DNA from: Maribacter sp. HTCC2170
GTDB taxonomy: Bacteria > Bacteroidota > Bacteroidia > Flavobacteriales > Flavobacteriaceae
Direction of reading: 5' to 3'
Length of the DNA stretch: 64,000 nt
NCBI RefSeq assembly: GCF_000153165.2
Contig: NC_014472.1
Span: forward strand, 1,609,501 to 1,673,500
This document shows, one piece after another, positions 57,312 to 64,000 of this stretch. Position 1 is the stretch's first letter. Every line of letters begins with the position of its first letter. Both the position numbers and the translations under genes were made by a program. The notes under the pieces are model-generated. The model had not been told where the DNA came from and made no database searches. It saw nothing but the letters and a program-made list of their open reading frames with translations.

Positions 57312-57657
57312 TATTGTAGTAATTTAGGTAGCTCAATTTAACTACAAAAAAGTATATAACTGGAAGGTTTTGCGTTAATTTTGTGAATTTTAGACCAACG
57401 ACCATTCTGAGGATCGCTAATAAAAAACAGGAATTACGAGGTTTTTTATCTAAAATTTTGATAATTGGACATAGAGTACTCAATTTTATAAAGGTCTTGA
57501 TTTTTTATAAATTTTACCCTGGACATGACTATATTTCTGCAGAAATATTTTCCTTAGAATAGGACATCAAATACAACAAAAACATTTTTGGAAAGAATTA
57601 TAATTATATTGTACTCTAGAAAATCTTCTGGATAAGGGTTTTTAATAAAAATTTTCT
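57312..57657. other. Intergenic region with a palindrome
   Basis: About 350 bp of AT-rich DNA between the small hypothetical gene and the small lipoprotein gene. No convincing coding frame, tRNA or terminator was found. A frame on the minus strand (about 57193-57483) overlaps the hypothetical gene and has no support. One perfect palindrome at 57531-57548 is listed separately. Confidence 0.5.
57531..57548. promoter_or_regulatory. Perfect 18-bp palindrome, possible operator
   Basis: ATATTTCTGCAGAAATAT is fully self-complementary. It lies 110 bp before the ATG of the small lipoprotein gene. No T tract follows it, so a regulator-binding site is more likely than a terminator. AT-rich palindromes also arise by chance. 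Confidence 0.3.
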
Positions 57658-57903
57658 ATGAAAAAGTCACTTTCAATACTTATAATGCTTGGTCTTTTGA
57701 TTTGTACAGGTAGTTGCTCAAATGATGATGAAAAGAATACCTGTGCGTCATGCACAGGCACTAATGTTGCATATGAATTATGTGATAACGGTAATGGCAC
57801 CTATACTTTGTCAAAAGGGGAAGCGACCCAAACCTTGACCGAGAACGATCTGTTAGGCGTGCCAATTAAAGAATATGTAAACCTACTTTGTACCGAAGAT
57901 TAG
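57658..57903 (+). CDS. Small lipoprotein of unknown function
   Basis: The 81-residue precursor has a signal peptide with a lipobox ending in Cys20 (CTGSC), followed by a short acidic linker (SNDDEK, typical of Bacteroidota lipoproteins sorted to the outer membrane). A Cys-rich mature part includes CASCTG, YELCDNGNGTYTL and a terminal LLCTED. Four Cys suggest two disulphides. No family was recognised. It is separated from the convergent lepA by 20 bp and has no neighbour in the same direction. Confidence 0.75.
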   Translation: MKKSLSILIMLGLLICTGSCSNDDEKNTCASCTGTNVAYELCDNGNGTYTLSKGEATQTLTENDLLGVPIKEYVNLLCTED

Positions 57904-57923
57904 GAGTTGAAGGCAGCTGGTTG

Positions 57924-59720
57924 TTAGTCGTTTAGTTTTAGAACGGCCATAAAGGCTTGTTGTGGAATTTCTACATTCCCCACCTGTCGCATGCGTTTTT
58001 TACCCTTTTTCTGTTTTTCCAGTAGCTTACGTTTACGAGAAATATCTCCGCCATAACATTTGGCAGTAACATCTTTACGAAGCGCTTTTATGGTTTCTCT
58101 AGAAATGATTTTTGCACCAATAGCAGCTTGTATTGGAATATCAAATTGTTGACGAGGAATGAGTTGTCTTAATTTCTCGCACATTTTCTTGCCAATATTC
58201 GTTGCATTGTCGGCGTGAATTAAGGCAGATAAGGCATCAACTGGTTGAGAGTTCAATAATATGTCTACGCGTACCAGTTTAGAAGTGCGCATACCTATAG
58301 GAGCATAATCAAAAGACGCATAACCTTTTGAAACGGTTTTCAACCGATCATAAAAATCAAAAACAATTTCTGCCAATGGCATATCAAAATTAAGCTCTAC
58401 CCTTTCGGTAGTTAAATATGTTTGATTTGTAATTAATCCTCTTTTTTCAATACAGAGCGACATAACATTGCCCACAAAATCAGATTTGGTAATTATGGTC
58501 GCCTTTATGTAAGGCTCTTCTACACGATCAACAGTTGAGGGGTCAGGAAGATCAGAAGGATTGTTAACGATTAATGGGACATCGGGATCTTTACGCGTAA
58601 AAGCGTGGTAACTTACGTTGGGAACTGTGGTAATGACAGTCATATCAAATTCACGCTCTAAACGTTCTTGGATGATTTCCATATGAAGCATTCCCAAGAA
58701 ACCACAGCGAAAACCAAAACCAAGAGCAGCACTACTTTCTGGCGCAAAGACCAAAGAAGCATCGTTCAGCTGAAGCTTTTCCATAGAAGAACGTAATTCT
58801 TCAAAATCCTCAGTATCAACCGGGTATATTCCAGCAAACACCATGGGTTTCACATCCTCAAACCCCTCGATGGCATTTTTCGTTGGGTTGGCCGAATCGG
58901 TAATGGTATCACCAACCTTTACTTCTCTGGCGTCTTTAATCCCTGTTATTAAATAACCTACATCCCCAGTTTTGATAACTTGTTTAGGGTGTTGGGTTAA
59001 TTTCAAAGTGCCAACTTCATCTGCAAAATAGCTCTTATCAGTAGCAACAAATTTTATTTTTTGTCCTTTCTTGATTTCGCCATTAATAACCCTAAAATAG
59101 GTTTCTACCCCTCTAAATGGATTATAGACGGAATCAAAGACCAATGCCTGTAAGGATTCCTCCGGGTTTCCAGTAGGTGCCGGAATACGTTCGATAATAG
59201 CCTCTAGAATTTCCCCAATACCAATTCCGGTTTTTGCGCTTGCAGGAATAACTTCCTCTGCCTCACAACCTAAAAGGTCCACTATATCGTCGGTTACTTC
59301 CTCAGGATTAGCACTTGGCAAATCAACCTTATTCAAAACAGGTATAATCTCAAGGTCATTTTCCAACGCCAAATAAAGGTTACTTATCGTTTGCGCCTGA
59401 ATGCTTTGGGCGGCATCCACAACCAGCAGCGCTCCTTCACATGCTGCTATTGATCGAGAAACTTCATAAGAAAAATCAACATGGCCCGGAGTATCGATTA
59501 AATTTAAAATGTATTCTTCTCCTTTATAAGTGTACTCCATTTGTATAGCATGGCTTTTTATAGTAATGCCACGCTCACGCTCAAGATCCATACTATCTAA
59601 TAGCTGTTCTTTCTTTTCCCGTTCCGTAACGGAACCAGTAAAATCTAACAGCCTATCGGCCAAGGTGCTTTTGCCGTGATCAATATGTGCAATTATGCAG
59701 AAGTTTCTTATTTTCTTCAA
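57924..59720 (-). CDS. lepA: Elongation factor 4 (LepA)
   Basis: The 598-residue GTPase matches LepA/EF4 in length and domain order. G1 is [14 protein letters not shown] (residues ~10-23), G3 DTPGHVDF (~77), G4 NKVDLP (~131); domain II (~190-280), EF-G-like domains III and V, and the C-terminal LepA-specific domain (~490-598, e.g. [23 protein letters not shown]) follow. It acts on ribosomes in the cytoplasm, with roles in back-translocation or initiation/assembly under stress. The start is an ATG at 59720. Its promoter region faces the TonB receptor gene, 220 bp away. Confidence 0.96.
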   Translation of the reverse strand: MKKIRNFCIIAHIDHGKSTLADRLLDFTGSVTEREKKEQLLDSMDLERERGITIKSHAIQMEYTYKGEEYILNLIDTPGHVDFSYEVSRSIAACEGALLVVDAAQSIQAQTISNLYLALENDLEIIPVLNKVDLPSANPEEVTDDIVDLLGCEAEEVIPASAKTGIGIGEILEAIIERIPAPTGNPEESLQALVFDSVYNPFRGVETYFRVINGEIKKGQKIKFVATDKSYFADEVGTLKLTQHPKQVIKTGDVGYLITGIKDAREVKVGDTITDSANPTKNAIEGFEDVKPMVFAGIYPVDTEDFEELRSSMEKLQLNDASLVFAPESSAALGFGFRCGFLGMLHMEIIQERLEREFDMTVITTVPNVSYHAFTRKDPDVPLIVNNPSDLPDPSTVDRVEEPYIKATIITKSDFVGNVMSLCIEKRGLITNQTYLTTERVELNFDMPLAEIVFDFYDRLKTVSKGYASFDYAPIGMRTSKLVRVDILLNSQPVDALSALIHADNATNIGKKMCEKLRQLIPRQQFDIPIQAAIGAKIISRETIKALRKDVTAKCYGGDISRKRKLLEKQKKGKKRMRQVGNVEIPQQAFMAVLKLND

Positions 59721-59940
59721 CTAACTAAAATTAAATTCAATTTTACCATGGCTCAATTCAATCGAATTGGACCCCGCTCTTTCAGAAGTGCAAATATAGT
59801 GCAAAAAATACCTTGGTTGTTTTGCCATTCAACATTTATGAAAGGGAATACATTTTAGAAAATAATCGATGAAACGCACTTTTTTTTGTAGGACAATTCC
59901 GTTTTTTTTTGTTAAATTCACGCGCTAATAGAGTCTTTTT

Positions 59941-62349
59941 GTGATTAAACAGATAATCTATTTATTGTTTTTTACTTTTCTTACCTCCTCTTTGTTTTCT
60001 CAAGAATATGAAATTCAAGGTAAAGTTGTAAGCACTAATAGCGAGCCTATTTGGTTGTCTAACGTGTTGCTGCTAAGTGTTATTGATTCTATCATTATTG
60101 ACGGAACTTCTTCCGATGAGAATGGGGCTTTCAAGATAAACAATATTCCTCCTGGAGATTATTTTATCAAGGCAAGTTATTTAGAAAATGAATCGGATTA
60201 TTTAAAGTTAAAAATCAACAGCGACACTATTATTGGCCCTCTGATCATATCAAATTATGCACAGACTTTACAAGAAGTTGTTGTAACTACACAAAAACCA
60301 CGCGTTGAGCGAAAGGTTGATAGATTGGTTTTTAATATTGAAAATACTGCGCTTTCAGATGGTGACATATGGGAAGCTTTAAAGAGAGCCCCGGGTATTG
60401 TGGTTATTAACAACGAACTTTCCGTGAAAGGCAGTAAAGATATTGGCATTATGATCAACGGGAGAAAAGTGAATCTTCCTAGGGCCGATATCATCAACCT
60501 ACTCTCAGGAACAACGGCAAGTAATGTTGAGTCGATTGAGGTGATAACAAACCCTCCCGTTAAATATAGTGCGGAGGACGGAATGTTGATAAACATAAAA
60601 ATGAAGAAAAACCTCATTTCAGGATATAATGGGGCCATTTTTAACAGATATAGACAAGGAATCTATCCGAAACACACTTTTGGAATGGATCACTATTTTA
60701 AAGGAAAAAAAGCAGGTTTTTCTGCAAATTATAGCTTTACTAATGAAAAGTGGTTTACCCAATACACAGATATTACGAATTTTGTTGATGATGGAATCAT
60801 TTCCTCAAGCTGGACGGCGAATGAAGATTATGTTCGAAGACGTAAGCGGCATAATTTCAATACTTTTTTTGACTATGTTTTTGATGATAGAAATTCATTA
60901 TCCCTATCAACCTTAAATCAGTGGAATCCAAGCATTGGAAGAGTATATGACACCAAGACCCAAATCAATGATGAAGAAGGCACTCCGCTATCTAGCTTTA
61001 ACACAATTAATGATTCTGATTCTGAACAGTTGAACGTATCTTTCTATTTAGACTTTGTTCATAAATTACCTAAAAAAGGTGCTGAAGTCTCCATAAATTC
61101 ACATTACACTTATTATGATTTTGAGCGTGGTCAGGAATTACAAACTGATTTTCTTGATATAGGGGGCAATCTCACTGGCGAAAATGACTTCTCTACTTCG
61201 TCCACACAGCGTATCAAACTTTTTAGCTTTCAGGCAGATTTCATCTCTCCCTTGGGAAAAAATTCTAAGTTTGAAACAGGCATGCGGTATGCCGGAATTC
61301 ATTCGGAAAGCATTATTGATCAAGAAGGGTTTGATCGGGACCAACCAGGAATAAATCCGACTGAAATGGGGTTGTTCCATTATGATGAAAGTATCGTTGC
61401 TGGGTATTTGGGGATTGATAATAAATGGGGCAAGTTAAAAGCAAAAGGAGGACTTAGGGCCGAATATACAAGAACGATAGGTGAATTGAACATAACAAAT
61501 AGTATAGATAAGGATAATTACTTTAAACTCTTCCCGTCTTTTTCTATCCAGTATACACCAAATAGAAAGCATGATTTTAATCTTAATTATTACCGAAGAA
61601 TTTCCCGCCCTAGATATGATAATGTAAATCCCTTTCAGGTTTTTCAAAGCTACAATTCTGTGGTAGAGGGAAATCCAGAATTATTACCGTCCTCCAGACA
61701 TTATTTGGTTTCAGGTTACACTTTGAATCGAAACTATACTTTTGAAGTTTTTTATAGAAATAGAACAAACCAGAACCAGAGACTTGTTTTTCAAGATAAC
61801 CAAAACCAACTTTTGCGGTTTATAAGTTCAAATATTGATAAGGACTTTGCTTACGGTTTCAATCTGTCGGTAAGTAAGAACATAACCAATAATTGGTACT
61901 TTTATTTTATGGCATCAACCTCTTATATTGAGAGTAAATTTACCGATTTGGATTCTGATGAACAGGTTGAAAATGGATTATGGAACACTTATATTAGATC
62001 CAACAGCAGTCTTTCGTTCCTAGAAGATAATAGCTTAAAGGCAGATGTGAGTTTTCTCTATTCCTCACCTGTAATACAAGGAAATTCTAGACAAGAAGAG
62101 TACAGCAGAATGGGGATAGCGCTAAGGAAGACCATATTTAACAAAGCAGGAAGTATATCATTGGGGGTTGATGATATTTTCAATAAAGCAAAGCTTTTTA
62201 ACACGAGAAATTATCTTAACCAAAATAATACGTCATTTTACCGACCTGAAAGCCGAATGTTGGTATTAGGATTAAGATACAAGTTTGGGAATACAAAGAT
62301 TCGGACAAACAAAAAATCAAGAAAAGTTGAGGAGCGAAATAGAATTTAA
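59941..62349 (+). CDS. TonB-dependent receptor, outer-membrane beta-barrel family
   Basis: The 802-residue exported protein has a signal peptide (to ~residue 20), a CarboxypepD_reg-like domain (~23-105; EIQGKVVSTNSEPIWLSNVLL), a plug (~110-205; LKRAPGIVVINNELSVKGSKDIGIMINGRKV... IEVITNPPVKYSAEDG) and a C-terminal barrel (~230-802) with the RISRPRYDNVNPF(Q) motif and the final strand LVLGLRYKFGN. It resembles the OMP_b-brl_2 group rather than SusC. The start is GTG at 59941, because a TAG lies four codons upstream in frame and the signal peptide begins directly there. The substrate is unknown; no SusD lies beside it. Confidence 0.9.
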   Translation: MIKQIIYLLFFTFLTSSLFSQEYEIQGKVVSTNSEPIWLSNVLLLSVIDSIIIDGTSSDENGAFKINNIPPGDYFIKASYLENESDYLKLKINSDTIIGPLIISNYAQTLQEVVVTTQKPRVERKVDRLVFNIENTALSDGDIWEALKRAPGIVVINNELSVKGSKDIGIMINGRKVNLPRADIINLLSGTTASNVESIEVITNPPVKYSAEDGMLINIKMKKNLISGYNGAIFNRYRQGIYPKHTFGMDHYFKGKKAGFSANYSFTNEKWFTQYTDITNFVDDGIISSSWTANEDYVRRRKRHNFNTFFDYVFDDRNSLSLSTLNQWNPSIGRVYDTKTQINDEEGTPLSSFNTINDSDSEQLNVSFYLDFVHKLPKKGAEVSINSHYTYYDFERGQELQTDFLDIGGNLTGENDFSTSSTQRIKLFSFQADFISPLGKNSKFETGMRYAGIHSESIIDQEGFDRDQPGINPTEMGLFHYDESIVAGYLGIDNKWGKLKAKGGLRAEYTRTIGELNITNSIDKDNYFKLFPSFSIQYTPNRKHDFNLNYYRRISRPRYDNVNPFQVFQSYNSVVEGNPELLPSSRHYLVSGYTLNRNYTFEVFYRNRTNQNQRLVFQDNQNQLLRFISSNIDKDFAYGFNLSVSKNITNNWYFYFMASTSYIESKFTDLDSDEQVENGLWNTYIRSNSSLSFLEDNSLKADVSFLYSSPVIQGNSRQEEYSRMGIALRKTIFNKAGSISLGVDDIFNKAKLFNTRNYLNQNNTSFYRPESRMLVLGLRYKFGNTKIRTNKKSRKVEERNRI

Positions 62350-62355
62350 TTCTAG

Positions 62356-62571
62356 CTAAAAACCACCCATTAAGCCACCGCAGATTCCAAGGCTAATCAA
62401 TAAATAAACACCAGCAAGAATAAAAAGAACTTTTGACGCTTTCTTTTTTTCATTTGCCCTCAACGCAAAGCCAATAATTACGAGTACTATTGCGGGGCCA
62501 AACATAATTAGAAAAAGTATGGCGACAAGACCATCTAAGTTACCAACCTCAAGAACCGATAGACTATTCAT
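62356..62571 (-). CDS. Small two-helix membrane protein
   Basis: The 71-residue protein has two hydrophobic helices (about residues 13-37, LVAILFLIMFGPAIVLVIIGFAL, and 46-68, KVLFILAGVYLLISLGICGGL) separated by a basic loop (RANEKKKASK). No family was recognised. It lies 31 bp after the radical SAM gene on the same strand and is probably co-transcribed with it, so it could be an accessory membrane protein of that enzyme. Its stop is 6 bp from the convergent TonB receptor stop. Confidence 0.65.
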   Translation of the reverse strand: MNSLSVLEVGNLDGLVAILFLIMFGPAIVLVIIGFALRANEKKKASKVLFILAGVYLLISLGICGGLMGGF

Positions 62572-62602
62572 TTGCTATTTGTTGTCTTACTAAGTTATTA
62601 AT

Positions 62603-63994
62603 TTAAATTTCATTTCGAAGATGAGTTAGTTTTTCAACCTTTTCATCTCTGTAAAAAAGATTCATAGTTTCAAAAGGAATTATTTTATAATCTTTGTTCA
62701 CAATGTGCACACATGATTTTTTTATTGCTCGAACATCAAAATTATGGGCATCTATGAATTGCATGATAATTATTCTGAATAAATTGTCGTAACCCAATTC
62801 AGGGGCATCTATCTCCGGAAGACAGCACATAATCGATTTTAAATTTTCCGAAGCCTTTTCAACAGAATTCCCTGTACTGAAAAGCTCGATCATTTTACCC
62901 TGTAATTCGGCATCTTGTTCATAAATAATCGTGTTTTTACCTTCATTCAATAAATCATCAGGATTTATATATCGAGTTAAAGGGCTAACCTCATTGCCCA
63001 TTTTCAGGGCATAGGCCATTACCAATGCATCGGGATTACAAGGTACAGGTATTAGGTCATCTGATTCAAAAACAGGAGATTGTTCCAAAATTTTCCTTCG
63101 GACCTCAGTCAAAGTAATTCGGTTTTCATCTACCTCAAAATTGTCTAACCTTCCCGCAATTTGTGTAGGTTGAAAGGTCACTCCACGAATACATTTTTGT
63201 TTTAAAGCGAAGTCAATGGTTTTACCCATTTCGTGATCATTCAGTCCTTTTTGAAGGGTAACGACCAATGTGGTTGAAAGGTTTAGTTGGTTGAGGTGCT
63301 CCAAGGCCTTCAATCTAGTATCGGCCAAATCGGCGCCTCTCAAAACTTGTAGCACGGTATCATCCAAAGAATCAAACTGAAGATAGATTTCGAAATCCGG
63401 GGCGTAGGCAGCCAGTTTTTTTGCAAAGGCAAATTCTTTGGCAATTTTAATACCATTGGTATTCAGCATTAAATGTCGAATGGGCAACGATTTTGCATAA
63501 TCCAAGATTTCGAAGAAATTGGGATGTATTGTTGGCTCACCTCCGCTTATTTGAACGACATCGGGCTCACCCTCGTTTTTGACAATGGTGTCCAACATTT
63601 TTTTTATCTCGTCCAAGCTTCTATGTCTTCCATAAGTAGGTGAGGACGAGGCATAACATGTGGGACAAGTAAGGTTGCAGCGGTCAGTTACTTCAACTAC
63701 CGTTAAGCACGAATGTTGTTCATGGTCTGGGCAAAGCCCGCAATCATAAGGACAACCGTAGTGGGTTTTTGTATTAAAGGTTTTAGGATATTCAGAGACC
63801 TTGTTATAGTTGCGAATATTCTTATAGTATTCAATATCATCCGCAATCAAGACTTTTGAATTGCCGTGTTCTTTGCAATTCTTGAGCATATATACTTTCT
63901 CATTCTCAAATATAATTTTAGCATCCACACGCCTGAGACAGTCAGGACAAAGGCTTAAAGTAAAATCATAGTACGTGTAGTCTCTTGTAGGCAT
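62603..63994 (-). CDS. Multi-cluster radical SAM enzyme resembling the tetraether-lipid-synthase (Tes) family
   Basis: The 463-residue protein has the radical SAM motif C106-x3-C110-x2-C113 in DRCNLTCPTCY, and GGEPT at ~151-155 for SAM binding. Before it are extra cysteines: C16-x2-C19 and C40 (CPDC... NCKEHG) and C81-x3-C85-x2-C88 plus C96 (GCPYDCGLCPDHEQHSC). Later ones include VPCNPD and MCCLPE. This order, with GCPYDCGLCP-x-H just before the core, is that of MJ0619/Tes-like enzymes, which carry several 4Fe-4S clusters and join or modify lipid tails in archaea; bacterial homologues are mostly uncharacterised. The ATG at 63994 is bounded by an in-frame TAA upstream. A small membrane protein gene follows. 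Confidence 0.85.
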   Translation of the reverse strand: MPTRDYTYYDFTLSLCPDCLRRVDAKIIFENEKVYMLKNCKEHGNSKVLIADDIEYYKNIRNYNKVSEYPKTFNTKTHYGCPYDCGLCPDHEQHSCLTVVEVTDRCNLTCPTCYASSSPTYGRHRSLDEIKKMLDTIVKNEGEPDVVQISGGEPTIHPNFFEILDYAKSLPIRHLMLNTNGIKIAKEFAFAKKLAAYAPDFEIYLQFDSLDDTVLQVLRGADLADTRLKALEHLNQLNLSTTLVVTLQKGLNDHEMGKTIDFALKQKCIRGVTFQPTQIAGRLDNFEVDENRITLTEVRRKILEQSPVFESDDLIPVPCNPDALVMAYALKMGNEVSPLTRYINPDDLLNEGKNTIIYEQDAELQGKMIELFSTGNSVEKASENLKSIMCCLPEIDAPELGYDNLFRIIIMQFIDAHNFDVRAIKKSCVHIVNKDYKIIPFETMNLFYRDEKVEKLTHLRNEI

Positions 63995-64000
63995 ATGTTA

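Noticed and set aside
57193-57483. 96-codon minus-strand frame overlapping the 77-residue hypothetical gene.
   Set aside because: Composition and context give no support, and it overlaps a better candidate in another frame.

Overview
The window comes from the chromosome of a Bacteroidota member, most likely a marine Flavobacteriaceae species. The evidence is a giant SprB-repeat adhesin with a type B gliding/type IX secretion C-terminal domain beside a PorP/SprF gene, many Bacteroidota lipoproteins, a TonB-dependent receptor, AT-rich intergenic DNA, and promoters of the flavobacterial TTG-N17-19-TAnnTTTG form. No plasmid, phage or transposase gene was seen. Genus-level placement is not possible from this sequence alone.

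Layout. 1-13.6 kb: the 3' part of a giant secreted adhesin (it starts before the window) followed 18 bp later by its PorP/SprF partner. 13.6-14.3 kb: folB and two tandem tRNA-Cys-type genes, each with a terminator. 14.3-17.9 kb (minus strand): LysE-type exporter, DUF2807 protein and rnr. 17.9-18.55 kb: a very AT-rich divergent gap with a cluster of DnaA-box-like nonamers, a candidate replication origin. 18.5-20.4 kb: rpiB, a CDF metal exporter and an ElaA-like acetyltransferase. 20.4-27.3 kb (minus): a small hypothetical protein, a barrel-less TonB-plug protein, a bestrophin channel, and a compact four-gene operon DUF885 - aldo/keto reductase - NhaC antiporter - TIGR04076 protein. 27.3-30.4 kb: a patchy accessory stretch with a decayed bestrophin fragment, a PNPOx-family protein, an orphan palindrome and a two-gene type II restriction-modification cassette.

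30.5-42.3 kb: an NlpC/P60 lipoprotein and then a carbohydrate-centred block. A five-gene minus-strand run (SGNH hydrolase, PqqB-like MBL lipoprotein, fructosamine-kinase homologue, PQQ-type dehydrogenase with a cytochrome c site, Gfo/Idh/MocA oxidoreductase) sits next to a NagX-like membrane acyltransferase homologue, a GH20 hexosaminidase and a DUF1080 lipoprotein. This suggests periplasmic handling of amino-sugar-containing glycans and oxidised sugars. 42.3-51 kb: S41 protease, rnpA, a GCS2-CBS fusion paired with an aspartoacylase-like enzyme, an M1 peptidase and an S8 peptidase. 51-57 kb: MBL hydrolase, SulP transporter with an extra C-terminal domain coupled to a tandem universal stress protein, and a CPA-type antiporter with TrkA-N. 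57-64 kb: two small proteins, lepA, a TonB-dependent receptor, a small membrane protein and a multi-cluster radical SAM enzyme resembling the tetraether-lipid-synthase (Tes) family.

The observations most worth following are the seven-domain super-repeat of the adhesin, the candidate oriC, the Tes-like radical SAM gene, the PQQ/fructosamine-kinase operon, the GCS2-CBS/aspartoacylase pair, the altered second tRNA-Cys and the bestrophin remnant. All assignments were made by reading the sequence; no database search was run.
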